A stretch of DNA of 64,000 nucleotides, taken from contig NZ_CP060488.1 in assembly GCF_014334015.1 (NCBI RefSeq), forward strand, positions 1,632,501 to 1,696,500, read 5' to 3'. The position numbers were made by a program, and so were the translations under genes. The notes beneath the pieces are model-generated. The model searched no databases and was not told where the DNA came from. It saw only the letters and a program-made list of their open reading frames with translations. The stretch is from Bacteroides sp. M10. GTDB taxonomy: Bacteria > Bacteroidota > Bacteroidia > Bacteroidales > Bacteroidaceae. Positions 38,780 through 46,165 of this stretch are shown in pieces. Position 1 is the first letter of the stretch, and every line of letters begins with the position of its first letter.

Positions 38780-40141
38780 ATGAAGATAGAAAAAATAGCC
38801 TTGCTGGCATTGGGAACTACTATGGCTTCCGGTGCAGCTTTGGCTTCGAATACGGTTGATAAAGCTACTCCCAATGTCTTACTGATTCTTGTAGATGATC
38901 TTGGATTGGGCGATTTGTCCTGCCAATATGCTAAAGATTTGAGTACTCCAAATATTGATCGTATCTTTGAAACCGGAGTACGTTTGGATAACTTTTATGC
39001 TAATTCATCAGTGTCTTCTCCTTCGCGTGCCGCACTGTTGACCGGACGTTTTCCGGCTATGGTAGGAGTACCAGGGGTCATCCGTCCTTCCATCGATCAA
39101 AATTGGGGCTATTTCGATCCGTCTGCCATTACCATGCCTGAAGTACTTAAAAATGGTGGCTACAGAACTGCACTGGTTGGCAAGTGGCATCTAGGTTGGA
39201 AAAGTCCAAATCTTCCGAATGAGAGAGGATTCGAGCATTTTCATGGCTTCCTTGCAGATATGATGGACGACTATTATACGCATCTGCGACAGGGAGGAAA
39301 TTATATGTATCTGAACGATAAAGAAATTACCCCTAAAGGCCATGCTACCGAATTGTTTACTTCGTGGAGTGTGGATTATATTAAGAAAGAGGCAAAAGAG
39401 AAGAATCCCTTTTTTCTTTATCTTGCCTACAATGCTCCCCATTCTCCTTTACAACCACCGGTAGAGTGGGTGAACAAGGTGCAGGAAAGAGACAAGTCGT
39501 TACCAGTCAAGCGTGCACGGCTGATAGCCCTGATTGAACATTTGGATGATAATATCGGTAAAGTGATGCAGGCTCTTGAGGAAAGCGGTCAGTTGAGTAA
39601 TACATTGGTAATATTTGCTTCTGATAATGGAGGGGACCGGGGAAGTATGGCGAACAATGGACCTACCCGGGGTGCCAAAGGCGATATGTTTGAGGGGGGT
39701 ATCCATGTTCCTTGTGCTCTGAATATGCCAGGAGTTTTCGAAGGCGGTCGACGTGACAACCATTTTGTTGTGATGATGGACCTTATGCCTACTATTTGTG
39801 ATTTTGTGAATGTACCGGTCAGGCATGAGATAGATGGTATTTCTGTATTGGATGCCATTAAGGGAAAGAAACAGAATACAGAAGATCGTTTCGTTTTCTG
39901 GCTTCGAAATGAAGGTGGTCCGCAATTTGGGGGAAAGTCGCAGAGTGCGGTGAGGTATAATGAGTACAAACTTTTACAGAATCTTCCCTTTGAAAAGGTA
40001 CAGATGTTTAATTTGGAGGAAGACTCTTTGGAAACTACTCCACTACCTTTGCAAGGAGATATGTTTCGAAAATTGAACAATGCAATGACTAAGCATTATC
40101 GTGCTTGGGGAGCAGTCCCTTGCCAAGCACCATCTAAATAG
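38780..40141 (+). CDS. S1-family sulfatase (serine type)
   Basis: A 453-residue exported sulfatase with LVDDLGLGDLS (metal site), SSPSRAALLTG (Ser79 as formylglycine precursor), VGKWHLGWK and FASDNGGDRG, then GAKGDMFEGGIHVP. It is co-directional with the preceding sulfatase. The gene is complete: the mobile element begins about 50 bp after its stop codon, so the insertion separates it from the next sulfatase without breaking the frame. Confidence 0.94.
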   Translation: MKIEKIALLALGTTMASGAALASNTVDKATPNVLLILVDDLGLGDLSCQYAKDLSTPNIDRIFETGVRLDNFYANSSVSSPSRAALLTGRFPAMVGVPGVIRPSIDQNWGYFDPSAITMPEVLKNGGYRTALVGKWHLGWKSPNLPNERGFEHFHGFLADMMDDYYTHLRQGGNYMYLNDKEITPKGHATELFTSWSVDYIKKEAKEKNPFFLYLAYNAPHSPLQPPVEWVNKVQERDKSLPVKRARLIALIEHLDDNIGKVMQALEESGQLSNTLVIFASDNGGDRGSMANNGPTRGAKGDMFEGGIHVPCALNMPGVFEGGRRDNHFVVMMDLMPTICDFVNVPVRHEIDGISVLDAIKGKKQNTEDRFVFWLRNEGGPQFGGKSQSAVRYNEYKLLQNLPFEKVQMFNLEEDSLETTPLPLQGDMFRKLNNAMTKHYRAWGAVPCQAPSK

Positions 40142-40194
40142 AAACTTAAATCATAAAATAAACACATAGCGAAAAAGTAAATTTGGGTAAAACG

Positions 40195-40204
40195 TAGCGA
40201 ATTA
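40195..40204 (+). repeat. Left candidate terminal repeat (TAGCGAATTA)
   Basis: Exact inverted copy of 46156-46165. A partial direct copy (TAGCGAAAAA) lies 28 bp to the left at 40167, so the exact junction could be anywhere from 40167 to 40204. Between here and the integrase gene (to 40424) I see only the integrase promoter. Confidence 0.4.
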
Positions 40205-40359
40205 GCTGATACAGCGTTCGTTACGCTTTGTTTTTCTATGGGACAGAGCCAACGAAATACCACCTCGAAGCCAAACAGCGCAGAAGTTCAGTTACCACCT
40301 CATTACCCCCGTAACGGGTGTGAATTTCTTGCTAAATGGTTCTGTTTCTGCGATTTGCG

Positions 40360-40367
40360 TAATTTTG
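40360..40367 (+). promoter_or_regulatory. -7 box for the integrase gene (TAATTTTG)
   Basis: TAnnTTTG match, 57 bases upstream of the integrase ATG. No clear -33. Confidence 0.45.
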
Positions 40368-40424
40368 CATAGCAGTCGGTAACTCACTAATAACTAATTT
40401 TGTAACCAAAAAAAGGAGTGAGTT

Positions 40425-41657
40425 ATGCGTAGTACATTCAAGGTATTATTTTACGTGAAGAAAGGCAGCGAGAAGCCGAACGGCAACCTGCCTTTAATGT
40501 GCCGTATCACGGTGGACGGCGAGATTAAACAGTTCAGTTGCAAGATGGACGTTCCCCCACGGCTGTGGGACGTGAAGAACAACCGTGCTTCGGGCAAGAG
40601 CGTCGAAGCGCAGAGAATCAACCTTGCGGTAGATAAAATCCGTGTGGAAGTAAACCGCCGCTATCAAGAGTTAATGCAGACGGACGGTTATGTTACCGCC
40701 GCCAAACTCAAAGACGCCTATCTCGGTATCGGCGTCAAGCAGGAAACTTTGCTGAAGCTGTTCGAGCAGCACAACGCCGAGTTCGAGAAGAAAGTCGGGC
40801 ACAGCAGGGCGCAGGGTACATTTACCCGTTATCGGACGGTCTGCAACCATATTCGGGAGTTCCTGCCCCATACCTACAAGCGTGAGGATATTCCATTAAA
40901 GGAACTCAACCTCACGTTCATCAACGACTTCGAGTATTTTCTGCGCACGGAGAAGAAATGCCGCACCAATACCGTGTGGGGCTACATGATTGTGTTGAAA
41001 CACATCGTTTCCATAGCGAGGAACGACGGGCGTTTGCCCTTTAATCCCTTTGCGGGATATATCAACTCTCCCGAAAGCGTGGACAGGGGCTACCTCACCC
41101 AAACGGAGATACAGACGCTCATGAACGCACCGATGAAGAACGCCACCCACGAGCTTGTACGGGACTTGTTCGTCTTTTCTGTTTTCACGGGTTTGGCGTA
41201 TTCGGACGTGAAGAACCTCACCGCCGACCGCCTGCAAACATTCTTCGACGGCAACCTGTGGATAATCACCCGAAGAAAGAAGACCAACACCGAATCGAAC
41301 ATCCGCCTTTTGGACGTTCCCAAGCGTATCATCGAGAAGTACAAGGGGCTGGCAAGGGACGGTCATGTTTTCCCCGTTCCGAACAACGGCAGTTGTAACA
41401 AGATACTCAAAGATATAGGCAGACAATGCGGCTTCAAGGTACGCTTGACCTACCATGTCGCACGCCACACGAACGCCACGACCGTACTTCTGTCGCACGG
41501 CGTACCCATCGAAACGGTGAGCCGCCTTTTGGGGCACACGAACATAAAGACCACCCAAATTTACGCCAAAATCACCGCCCAGAAGATAAGCCAAGACATG
41601 GAAACCTTGTCGCACAAGTTGGAAGATATGGAGAAGAATATCTGCCGAGCCATCTAA
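40425..41657 (+). CDS. Tyrosine recombinase / integrase of a mobilizable element
   Basis: A 410-residue site-specific recombinase that integrates and excises the element. An N-terminal arm-binding domain (about 1-95, FYVKKGSEKPNGNLPLMCRI) and a SAM-like core-binding domain (about 105-210) precede the catalytic domain. Catalytic residues are Lys in RRKKTNT, H344-x-x-R347 (HVARH), His371 (LLGHTN) and Tyr380 (QIYAKI). The first conserved Arg is replaced: the FTGLAYSDV motif has Ala258. The same loss is known in Bacteroides recombinases such as IntDOT, so the protein is probably active. It stands at the left end of the element, pointing inward. Confidence 0.94.
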   Translation: MRSTFKVLFYVKKGSEKPNGNLPLMCRITVDGEIKQFSCKMDVPPRLWDVKNNRASGKSVEAQRINLAVDKIRVEVNRRYQELMQTDGYVTAAKLKDAYLGIGVKQETLLKLFEQHNAEFEKKVGHSRAQGTFTRYRTVCNHIREFLPHTYKREDIPLKELNLTFINDFEYFLRTEKKCRTNTVWGYMIVLKHIVSIARNDGRLPFNPFAGYINSPESVDRGYLTQTEIQTLMNAPMKNATHELVRDLFVFSVFTGLAYSDVKNLTADRLQTFFDGNLWIITRRKKTNTESNIRLLDVPKRIIEKYKGLARDGHVFPVPNNGSCNKILKDIGRQCGFKVRLTYHVARHTNATTVLLSHGVPIETVSRLLGHTNIKTTQIYAKITAQKISQDMETLSHKLEDMEKNICRAI

Positions 41658-41674
41658 TTAAGAACAGAATACCG

Positions 41675-42067
41675 ATGAAAGAAGAAAGGAACATTATCAC
41701 GATGGACGGGCAGGGCAATATCTCCCTGCCGAGCGATATAGGCGCAACCGCCATGACCGAGCGGGAAATCTGCGAACTGTTCGGGGTTATCGCCCCGACG
41801 GTTAGGGCAGGGATAAAGGCACTCTGCAAAAGCGGAGTTTTATCTATATATGACATAAAGCACATTATCCGCCTATCGGACAAATACAGCGCGGAGGTTT
41901 ACAACCTCGAAACGATAGCCGCCCTCGCTTTCCGTGTCGAATCGTTCGGGGCGGCGAAAGTCCGCAGGGCATTATTAGAGAGGATTATACACGGGCGAAA
42001 AGAGAAAACGACGGTATTCGTGTCGGTTGTTTCGGACGGCAAGCCCAACAGCCGTTGGAAAGCATGA
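41675..42067 (+). CDS. Small helix-turn-helix DNA-binding protein of the element
   Basis: A 130-residue protein starting at the ATG at 41675, 17 bp after the integrase stop. The same frame is open upstream through the integrase gene, but this is a shadow. It carries an HTH-like segment (MTEREICELFGVIAPTVRAGIKALCKSG, shown as MTEREICELFGV plus the following helix, about residues 29-56). It may act as an excisionase or recombination directionality factor, or as a mobilisation accessory protein; neither role is proven. Directly after its stop comes a 56-bp array of 8-bp repeats that could be its binding site. Confidence 0.75.
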   Translation: MKEERNIITMDGQGNISLPSDIGATAMTEREICELFGVIAPTVRAGIKALCKSGVLSIYDIKHIIRLSDKYSAEVYNLETIAALAFRVESFGAAKVRRALLERIIHGRKEKTTVFVSVVSDGKPNSRWKA

Positions 42068-42072
42068 TGATA

Positions 42073-42128
42073 TACCAACATACCAACATGCAAACGTACC
42101 AGCATACCAGCATGCAAACATGCAAACC
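42073..42128. repeat. 8-bp tandem repeat array, seven copies
   Basis: Seven consecutive octamers of the type TACCARCA/TGCAAACN, organised as two 24-bp units (42073-42096 and 42097-42120) that differ at three positions, plus one extra octamer. It begins six bases after the small HTH gene. It is iteron-like and a candidate protein-binding array for the integrase, the HTH protein or the relaxase. Confidence 0.75.
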
Positions 42129-42261
42129 TATCACTATGGTGATATATATTGCAGGGTCTATTTCTCTTTTCAGAGGAAAGCGGAGCAATCGTTTTCGTTT
42201 ACAAAGGCAAAGCAAGCACGGGGCTTTACGTCGGCTAAAAGGTCAGGCGGCTGCGCCGTTT

Positions 42262-42600
42262 CCCAATAAATCTTCCTCTCGCTTCGCTGCGAGCGTATTT
42301 ATCGGGAAAACCTTGTATCCGACCGCCCCGTGCAAAAGAGCCTTTGAAAACGGAAACGACCGCCCCGCCACCCACCGACCGAAAGGAAAAAAATAAGGTG
42401 GGGTTACGGGCAAGCAGGCGGCAGGGACAGCCATAGCCGAAAGGCAGACGGGCAGGCAGACGGCACGCCGCAGGGTATTTACGGAGAAAATACCGTAGCT
42501 TATTAGGGAATTTTCCGAGCCGCAATACTACGTATCGCTGAAAATTCCCCAATAAGGCAAGGGGTAAGCCCCTCTGCACACCCCATCGGGGACGGCATTT
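42262..42600. other. Palindrome-rich region, candidate oriT of the element
   Basis: The 592-bp gap 42068-42659 holds no convincing gene. After the octamer array it has an inverted repeat of 10-bp arms (42262-42271 / 42297-42306) around a CGC-rich inner stem. Then comes a near-perfect 17-bp inverted repeat (42499-42515 / 42540-42556, one mismatch). Three short palindromes follow in a row (GGGGTAAGCCCC, CCCCATCGGGG, GGCATTTGCC) just upstream of the relaxase gene. That position and structure fit a transfer origin recognised by the MobV relaxase, but the nick site is not identified. Confidence 0.5.
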
Positions 42601-42659
42601 GCCGCCCCGAAGATACGAAAAATCATTGTTTCACAAGTCAAGGAAGAAAGGAAAAATAT

Positions 42660-44027
42660 ATGGGTTTCGTAGTTTTACACATGGAAAAGGCGCACGGCAG
42701 CGACAGCGGAACGACCGCACATATCGAGCGTTTCATCATACCGAAGAACGCCGACCCCACACGCACGCACCTAAACCGCAGGCTTATCGAATACCCCGAC
42801 GGGATAAAAGACCGTTCGGCGGCTATACAGCAGAGATTAGAAGAAGCGGGGCTGACACGCAAAATCGGAAGCAACCAAGTACGGGCAATCCGCATCAACG
42901 TATCGGGAACGCACGAGGACATGAAGCGGATAGAGGAAGAGGGGCGTTTGGACGAGTGGTGCGCCGACAATCTGAAATACTTCGCCGACACGTTCGGAAA
43001 GGAGAACATCGTGGCGGCTCACCTGCACAGGGACGAGGAAACGCCGCACATACACGTTACACTCGTCCCCATCGTCAAGGGAGAGCGCAAGCGCAGGAAA
43101 AGGGAGGAACAGACGAAGAAGCGATACCGCAAGAAGCCGACCGACACCGTGAGGCTGTGCGCAGACGATATTATGACACGGCTGAAATTGAAGTCCTACC
43201 AAGATACCTATGCCGTGGCGATGGCGAAATACGGGCTGCAAAGGGGCATAGACGGCTCGAAAGCTCGCCACAAGTCCACGCAGCAGTATTATCGGGATAT
43301 ACAGAAACTCTCCGACGACCTCAAAGCGGAAGTGGTGGATTTGCAGCAGCAGAAAGAAACGGCACAGGAGGAACTAAGACGGGCGAAAAAAGAAATACAG
43401 ACCGAGAAGCTGAAAGGGGCGGCAACCACCGCAGCCGCCAACATCGCCGAGAGCGTCGGTTCTCTTTTCGGCAGTAACAAGGTCAAGACGCTGGAAAGGG
43501 AGAACACCGCCCTGCATAAGGAGGTAGCCGACCACGAGGAAACCATCGAAGCCCTGCAAGATAGGATACAGACCATGCAGGCAGACCACAGCAGGGAGAT
43601 ACGGGAAATGCAGCAAAAGCACGGCAGGGAGATAGCCGACAAGGACACAAGGCACAAGCAGGAAATATCGTTTCTGAAAACGGTAATCGCAAGGGCGGCA
43701 GCATGGTTTCCCTATTTCCGTGAAATGCTCCGTATCGAAAACCTCTGCCGCCTTGTCGGGTTCGATGAAAGGCAGACCGCAACGCTCGTCAAGGGAAAGC
43801 CGTTGGAGTATGCAGGGGAACTCTACTCGGAGGAACACGGACGGAAATTCACGACCGAAAGGGCAGGTTTCCAAGTGCTGAAAGACCCCACGGACGGGAC
43901 TAAATTGGTTCTTGCCATCGACCGAAAGCCCATTGCCGAGTGGTTCAAGGAACAGTTCGAGAAGTTAAGGCAGAACATACGCCGACCTATACAACCGCAA
44001 AGGAAAGGCAAGGGATTCAAGCTATAA
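42660..44027 (+). CDS. MobV-family relaxase (Pre/Mob plasmid recombination enzyme type)
   Basis: A 455-residue mobilisation protein that nicks oriT and pilots the DNA strand into a helper conjugation apparatus. The metal/active-site motif HRDEETPHIHV gives His123, Asp125, Glu126, His130 and His132, as in MobV relaxases. The N-terminal AHIERFIIPKNADPTRTHLN block is typical of the Bacteroides branch. A long coiled coil runs from about 215 to 340 (heptads rich in E, K and Q). The C-terminal domain has no recognised function. It starts about 60 bp after the palindrome cluster and ends before a strong terminator. Confidence 0.94.
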   Translation: MGFVVLHMEKAHGSDSGTTAHIERFIIPKNADPTRTHLNRRLIEYPDGIKDRSAAIQQRLEEAGLTRKIGSNQVRAIRINVSGTHEDMKRIEEEGRLDEWCADNLKYFADTFGKENIVAAHLHRDEETPHIHVTLVPIVKGERKRRKREEQTKKRYRKKPTDTVRLCADDIMTRLKLKSYQDTYAVAMAKYGLQRGIDGSKARHKSTQQYYRDIQKLSDDLKAEVVDLQQQKETAQEELRRAKKEIQTEKLKGAATTAAANIAESVGSLFGSNKVKTLERENTALHKEVADHEETIEALQDRIQTMQADHSREIREMQQKHGREIADKDTRHKQEISFLKTVIARAAAWFPYFREMLRIENLCRLVGFDERQTATLVKGKPLEYAGELYSEEHGRKFTTERAGFQVLKDPTDGTKLVLAIDRKPIAEWFKEQFEKLRQNIRRPIQPQRKGKGFKL

Positions 44028-44055
44028 ATGTTAAATCCTGCCCGATTTGCCGAAA

Positions 44056-44095
44056 AAAGTGCGGTACGCTGTTCGTGGTGTACTGCACTTTTTTT
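44056..44095 (+). terminator. Intrinsic terminator after the relaxase gene
   Basis: A 12-bp stem (44056-44067 / 44080-44091, one G:T pair) with a 12-base loop and seven T at the 3' side. Confidence 0.8.
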
Positions 44096-44156
44096 ATATT
44101 TGTTCGCAAGGTGATATACTTGAAGAAAATAACAGCCGATTTCGCTGTTAGCACAA

Positions 44157-44166
44157 TGTTATGCGG
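44157..44166 (+). repeat. Left copy of inverted repeat flanking erm(F)
   Basis: TGTTATGCGG here occurs as its exact inverted copy at 45114-45123, so the pair brackets erm(F) and its promoter (957 bp apart). It may mark the cassette in which erm(F) was acquired. Confidence 0.5.
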
Positions 44167-44224
44167 CAGCTTAAAAGACGACACCAAACCAGAAAAATCA
44201 TCTTGACAACCACCCGACTTTGAA

Positions 44225-45025
44225 CTACGAAGGATGAAATTTTTCAGGGACAACTTCCAGCATTTCCAAAAAACAGTTTACCCATTGACTTGGAGACAAA
44301 CAAACAATTTGAGCATTAAGGTTTAAACCGAATTTTTCCGAAATTGACCTGACCTGACTTTTCCTGAAAATCGACTTTAAAGCTGTTTTTACAGATAAAT
44401 CAGGTTTCTCTAACAGACAGGAAATAAATGCTAAGTATTTGGCTTTAAACTTAAAATCAAAAAATAACTGTTTTCTTTTAATGTTTAACAGGGCTGATTT
44501 GACAGTTGGCGGTGGAAAGAAACTTTCAGGACCTACCTCATAGACAAGTTTCAAATCAAAAAAAGTATGATAGAAAACGGTATATGGATTGTAAAGCTTC
44601 CTCGAAAATAACTTTTGTGTAGGTTCTAACTGAAGGACAATGGAACCTCCCAGAAAATTTCCAAGACTCTCAAACATCAGGATTTTGAAAATATCGGAAG
44701 TAATGCCATAAGGAATATTTGACACCACTTTGAAAGGAAATTTCGGAACTGCAAAATTCCTAAAATCACAACCGACAACTTGAACATTTCGGGCATCAGA
44801 AAATAATTTTCGTAAATGTTCAACCAAAGCTGTGTCGTTTTCAATAGCAACAACATTGTTGGCGATTTTTAATAAATGAACAGTAAGAAACCCCTTGCCT
44901 GCCCCAATATCTAAAACCGTATCCTGATTACTTATATTTGCTTGTCTTATTGCATCTTTTATTAGCACTTTATCAATAGTAAAGTGCTGACCCGTAAAAC
45001 GAACGGGCAATTTCTTTTTTGTCAT
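44225..45025 (-). CDS. erm(F): 23S rRNA (adenine-N6)-dimethyltransferase Erm(F)
   Basis: A 266-residue SAM-dependent methyltransferase that dimethylates an adenine of 23S rRNA (A2058 in E. coli numbering). It gives resistance to macrolides, lincosamides and streptogramin B. SAM-binding motif LDIGAGKGFL (38-47), acidic motif IEND (61-64) and the catalytic NIPY motif (103-106) are intact. Sequence as remembered is almost identical to Erm(F) of Bacteroides transposons; I cannot measure identity. It is in opposite orientation to the rest of the element and clearly lower in G+C than int and mob, which suggests separate acquisition. The leader is too short for a regulatory peptide, so expression is probably constitutive. 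Confidence 0.97.
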   Translation of the reverse strand: MTKKKLPVRFTGQHFTIDKVLIKDAIRQANISNQDTVLDIGAGKGFLTVHLLKIANNVVAIENDTALVEHLRKLFSDARNVQVVGCDFRNFAVPKFPFKVVSNIPYGITSDIFKILMFESLGNFLGGSIVLQLEPTQKLFSRKLYNPYTVFYHTFFDLKLVYEVGPESFFPPPTVKSALLNIKRKQLFFDFKFKAKYLAFISCLLEKPDLSVKTALKSIFRKSQVRSISEKFGLNLNAQIVCLSPSQWVNCFLEMLEVVPEKFHPS

Positions 45026-45056
45026 TAGTAACTTCTTACAGGTGAATACTTGACTG

Positions 45057-45064
45057 CAAATTTA
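45057..45064 (-). promoter_or_regulatory. -7 box for erm(F) (TAAATTTG)
   Basis: TAnnTTTG match on the minus strand, 31 bases upstream of the erm(F) ATG. The predicted leader is only about 25 nt, with no room for the attenuator peptide of inducible erm genes. Confidence 0.6.
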
Positions 45065-45065
45065 G

Positions 45066-45073
45066 TAACTTTG
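45066..45073 (+). promoter_or_regulatory. -7 box facing the MORN-repeat gene (TAACTTTG)
   Basis: TAnnTTTG match on the plus strand, one base from the erm(F) box on the other strand, so the two promoters are back to back. It predicts a leader of about 190 nt that contains the palindrome 45128-45233. Confidence 0.4.
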
Positions 45074-45113
45074 CAGCAGAAATTAACGAGAAAGAAGAGA
45101 AAATGAAAACCGA

Positions 45114-45123
45114 CCGCATAACA
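45114..45123 (-). repeat. Right copy of inverted repeat flanking erm(F)
   Basis: CCGCATAACA, the exact inverted copy of 44157-44166. Confidence 0.5.
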
Positions 45124-45127
45124 TCAC

Positions 45128-45233
45128 CTATACGCAAGCAGGGGTTTCGTGCTTCGTAGGACAGTTAAGTGGTAAATTTAAAGTTCAGTTCTTCGTAGGA
45201 AGTTCAGTGGTTAAAATCCCTGCCTGCGTATAG
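45128..45233. repeat. 106-bp imperfect palindrome with internal direct repeats
   Basis: Outer arms of 16 bp (45128-45143 / 45218-45233, one mismatch, CTATACGC...). Inside are two direct repeats of about 20 bp beginning CTTCGTAGGA (45152 and 45191). An 18-codon ORF (45103-45159, MKTDRITSPIRKQGFRAS) enters the left arm. It may be a recombination-site remnant or a folded mRNA leader of the MORN gene. Confidence 0.6.
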
Positions 45234-45270
45234 CTGAGAACCGTTATCAACCTCGAAAAGCAAAAATACA

Positions 45271-45996
45271 ATGAATAGAATATTAACACTATACCTCTTT
45301 TTGCTATTGTGTGGCACGGCTTCCGCACAACAAATAGTAAAATGGGACGATTTACAGACTATAACGGATAACGCACGGCGCACGGTCTATTATGAAAAAG
45401 GCAGTAAACAGCCGTTGCAGGGAGAATATCGCATTATACGAGGGCTTGACGAGGAGCGTGTTAAACTTTCCGACGGCATAATAAACGGTGATTATCTCCG
45501 CTATCGTGATGGGGTACTGCGTGAATCGGGCATATATGCCAAAGGAAAGCGCAACGGCATATTCACGGAGTATTACCAAGATGGCGTTACTCCCCGAAAA
45601 GAAACACCCATGCAGCAAGGCAAGATAGACGGAACTGTAAAGACCTATTTTCGTAACGGCAAAATAGAAATCGAAAAGGAGTATAGGCAGAGTGTGGAGA
45701 GCGGACGGGAACGCCGCTTTGACAGCAAGACGGGTGAGCAGATTTTTGAATCTCATTATATAGACGGCAAAAAAGAGGGTGAGGAATGGGAAATATTCGA
45801 GGATGGGCGCACGCTTCGCAGCAGGACTACACGACACTACCGTAACGGAAAACTTGACGGCTTTTATCGTGTGGAATCGACACGGGACGGAAAACCCTAT
45901 ATAACCATCGAGGGGCAATACACCGACGGCGAGAAATCGGGACGTTGGAAACAGTACAACGCCACCGATGACACAACCCATGAATGGGATGAATGA
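45271..45996 (+). CDS. Secreted MORN-repeat / YwqK-like protein
   Basis: A 241-residue protein with a signal peptide (MNRILTLYLFLLLCGTASAQ) followed by at least five MORN-type repeats of the form G-x-Y-x(5)-G-x(3)-G (for example YAKGKRNGIFTEYY, YIDGKKEGEEWEIF, YRNGKLDGFYRV, YTDGEKSGRWKQYN). Such proteins are often annotated as YwqK antitoxin-like, but no toxin partner is adjacent and the protein is exported, so an antitoxin role is doubtful. It is the last gene in the element and could be passenger cargo from the earlier host of erm(F). Confidence 0.8.
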   Translation: MNRILTLYLFLLLCGTASAQQIVKWDDLQTITDNARRTVYYEKGSKQPLQGEYRIIRGLDEERVKLSDGIINGDYLRYRDGVLRESGIYAKGKRNGIFTEYYQDGVTPRKETPMQQGKIDGTVKTYFRNGKIEIEKEYRQSVESGRERRFDSKTGEQIFESHYIDGKKEGEEWEIFEDGRTLRSRTTRHYRNGKLDGFYRVESTRDGKPYITIEGQYTDGEKSGRWKQYNATDDTTHEWDE

Positions 45997-46063
45997 TTTT
46001 CTTTTTTCGCAAGTTGATTTTATAAAATTGCCACCGAAAGTTCGTACTTTCGGAAAAAGATGT

Positions 46064-46071
46064 TATATTTG
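46064..46071 (+). promoter_or_regulatory. Outward-facing -7 box at the element's right end (TATATTTG)
   Basis: TAnnTTTG match about 95 bp inside the right terminus, directed at the sulfatase gene at 46223. A perfect 7-bp hairpin (46034-46053) lies just before it. A 27-codon ORF (46075-46158) starts too close to the box to be expressed from it. Confidence 0.4.
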
Positions 46072-46155
46072 CAAATGAAAGAGTTATTTGACAGCATAGC
46101 AACGCAAAACGCTGAAATTCGCACAGTTGCTAAATCGTTACTTCTATTTCTCAAA

Positions 46156-46165
46156 TAATTCGCTA
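46156..46165 (-). repeat. Right candidate terminal repeat (inverted TAGCGAATTA)
   Basis: Exact inverted copy of 40195-40204. AAAAGT follows here (46165-46170) and also occurs at 40173-40178 left of the element, a possible but weak target duplication. The sequence from here to 46222 is the upstream region of the sixth sulfatase gene. Confidence 0.4.

Larger units (their letters stand above)
40195..46165. mobile_element. Mobilizable element carrying erm(F), about 6 kb
   Basis: A block of genes foreign to the PUL lies between two sulfatase genes: tyrosine integrase, small DNA-binding protein, MobV relaxase, erm(F) and a MORN-repeat protein. The int/mob part is richer in G+C than the surroundings, and erm(F) is AT-rich. 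Boundaries are tentative. TAGCGAATTA occurs at 40195-40204 and inverted at 46156-46165, the only terminal match I could find by eye. Integrase plus MobV without conjugation genes means it can be mobilised only by a helper element, as for the NBU and Tn5520 groups of Bacteroides. Confidence 0.8.

Noticed and set aside
41426..41674. Upstream extension of the small HTH gene
   Set aside because: It overlaps the catalytic end of the integrase in another frame; the ATG at 41675 right after the integrase stop is a natural start.
42055..42396. 113-codon frame through the octamer repeats and palindromes
   Set aside because: It starts at TTG within the HTH gene, its product is repeat-derived and low in complexity, and the region has hairpins typical of oriT rather than coding sequence.
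42599..43477. Long open frame overlapping the relaxase gene in another frame
   Set aside because: It lies in the G+C-rich mob gene, is arginine/histidine-rich and has no recognisable motif, while the overlapping frame has a full MobV signature. It is a compositional shadow.
45128..45233. Integron attC site
   Set aside because: The palindrome resembles one in size, but the core sequences do not fit RYYYAAC/GTTRRRY and no integron integrase is present. It is kept only as an unexplained palindrome.
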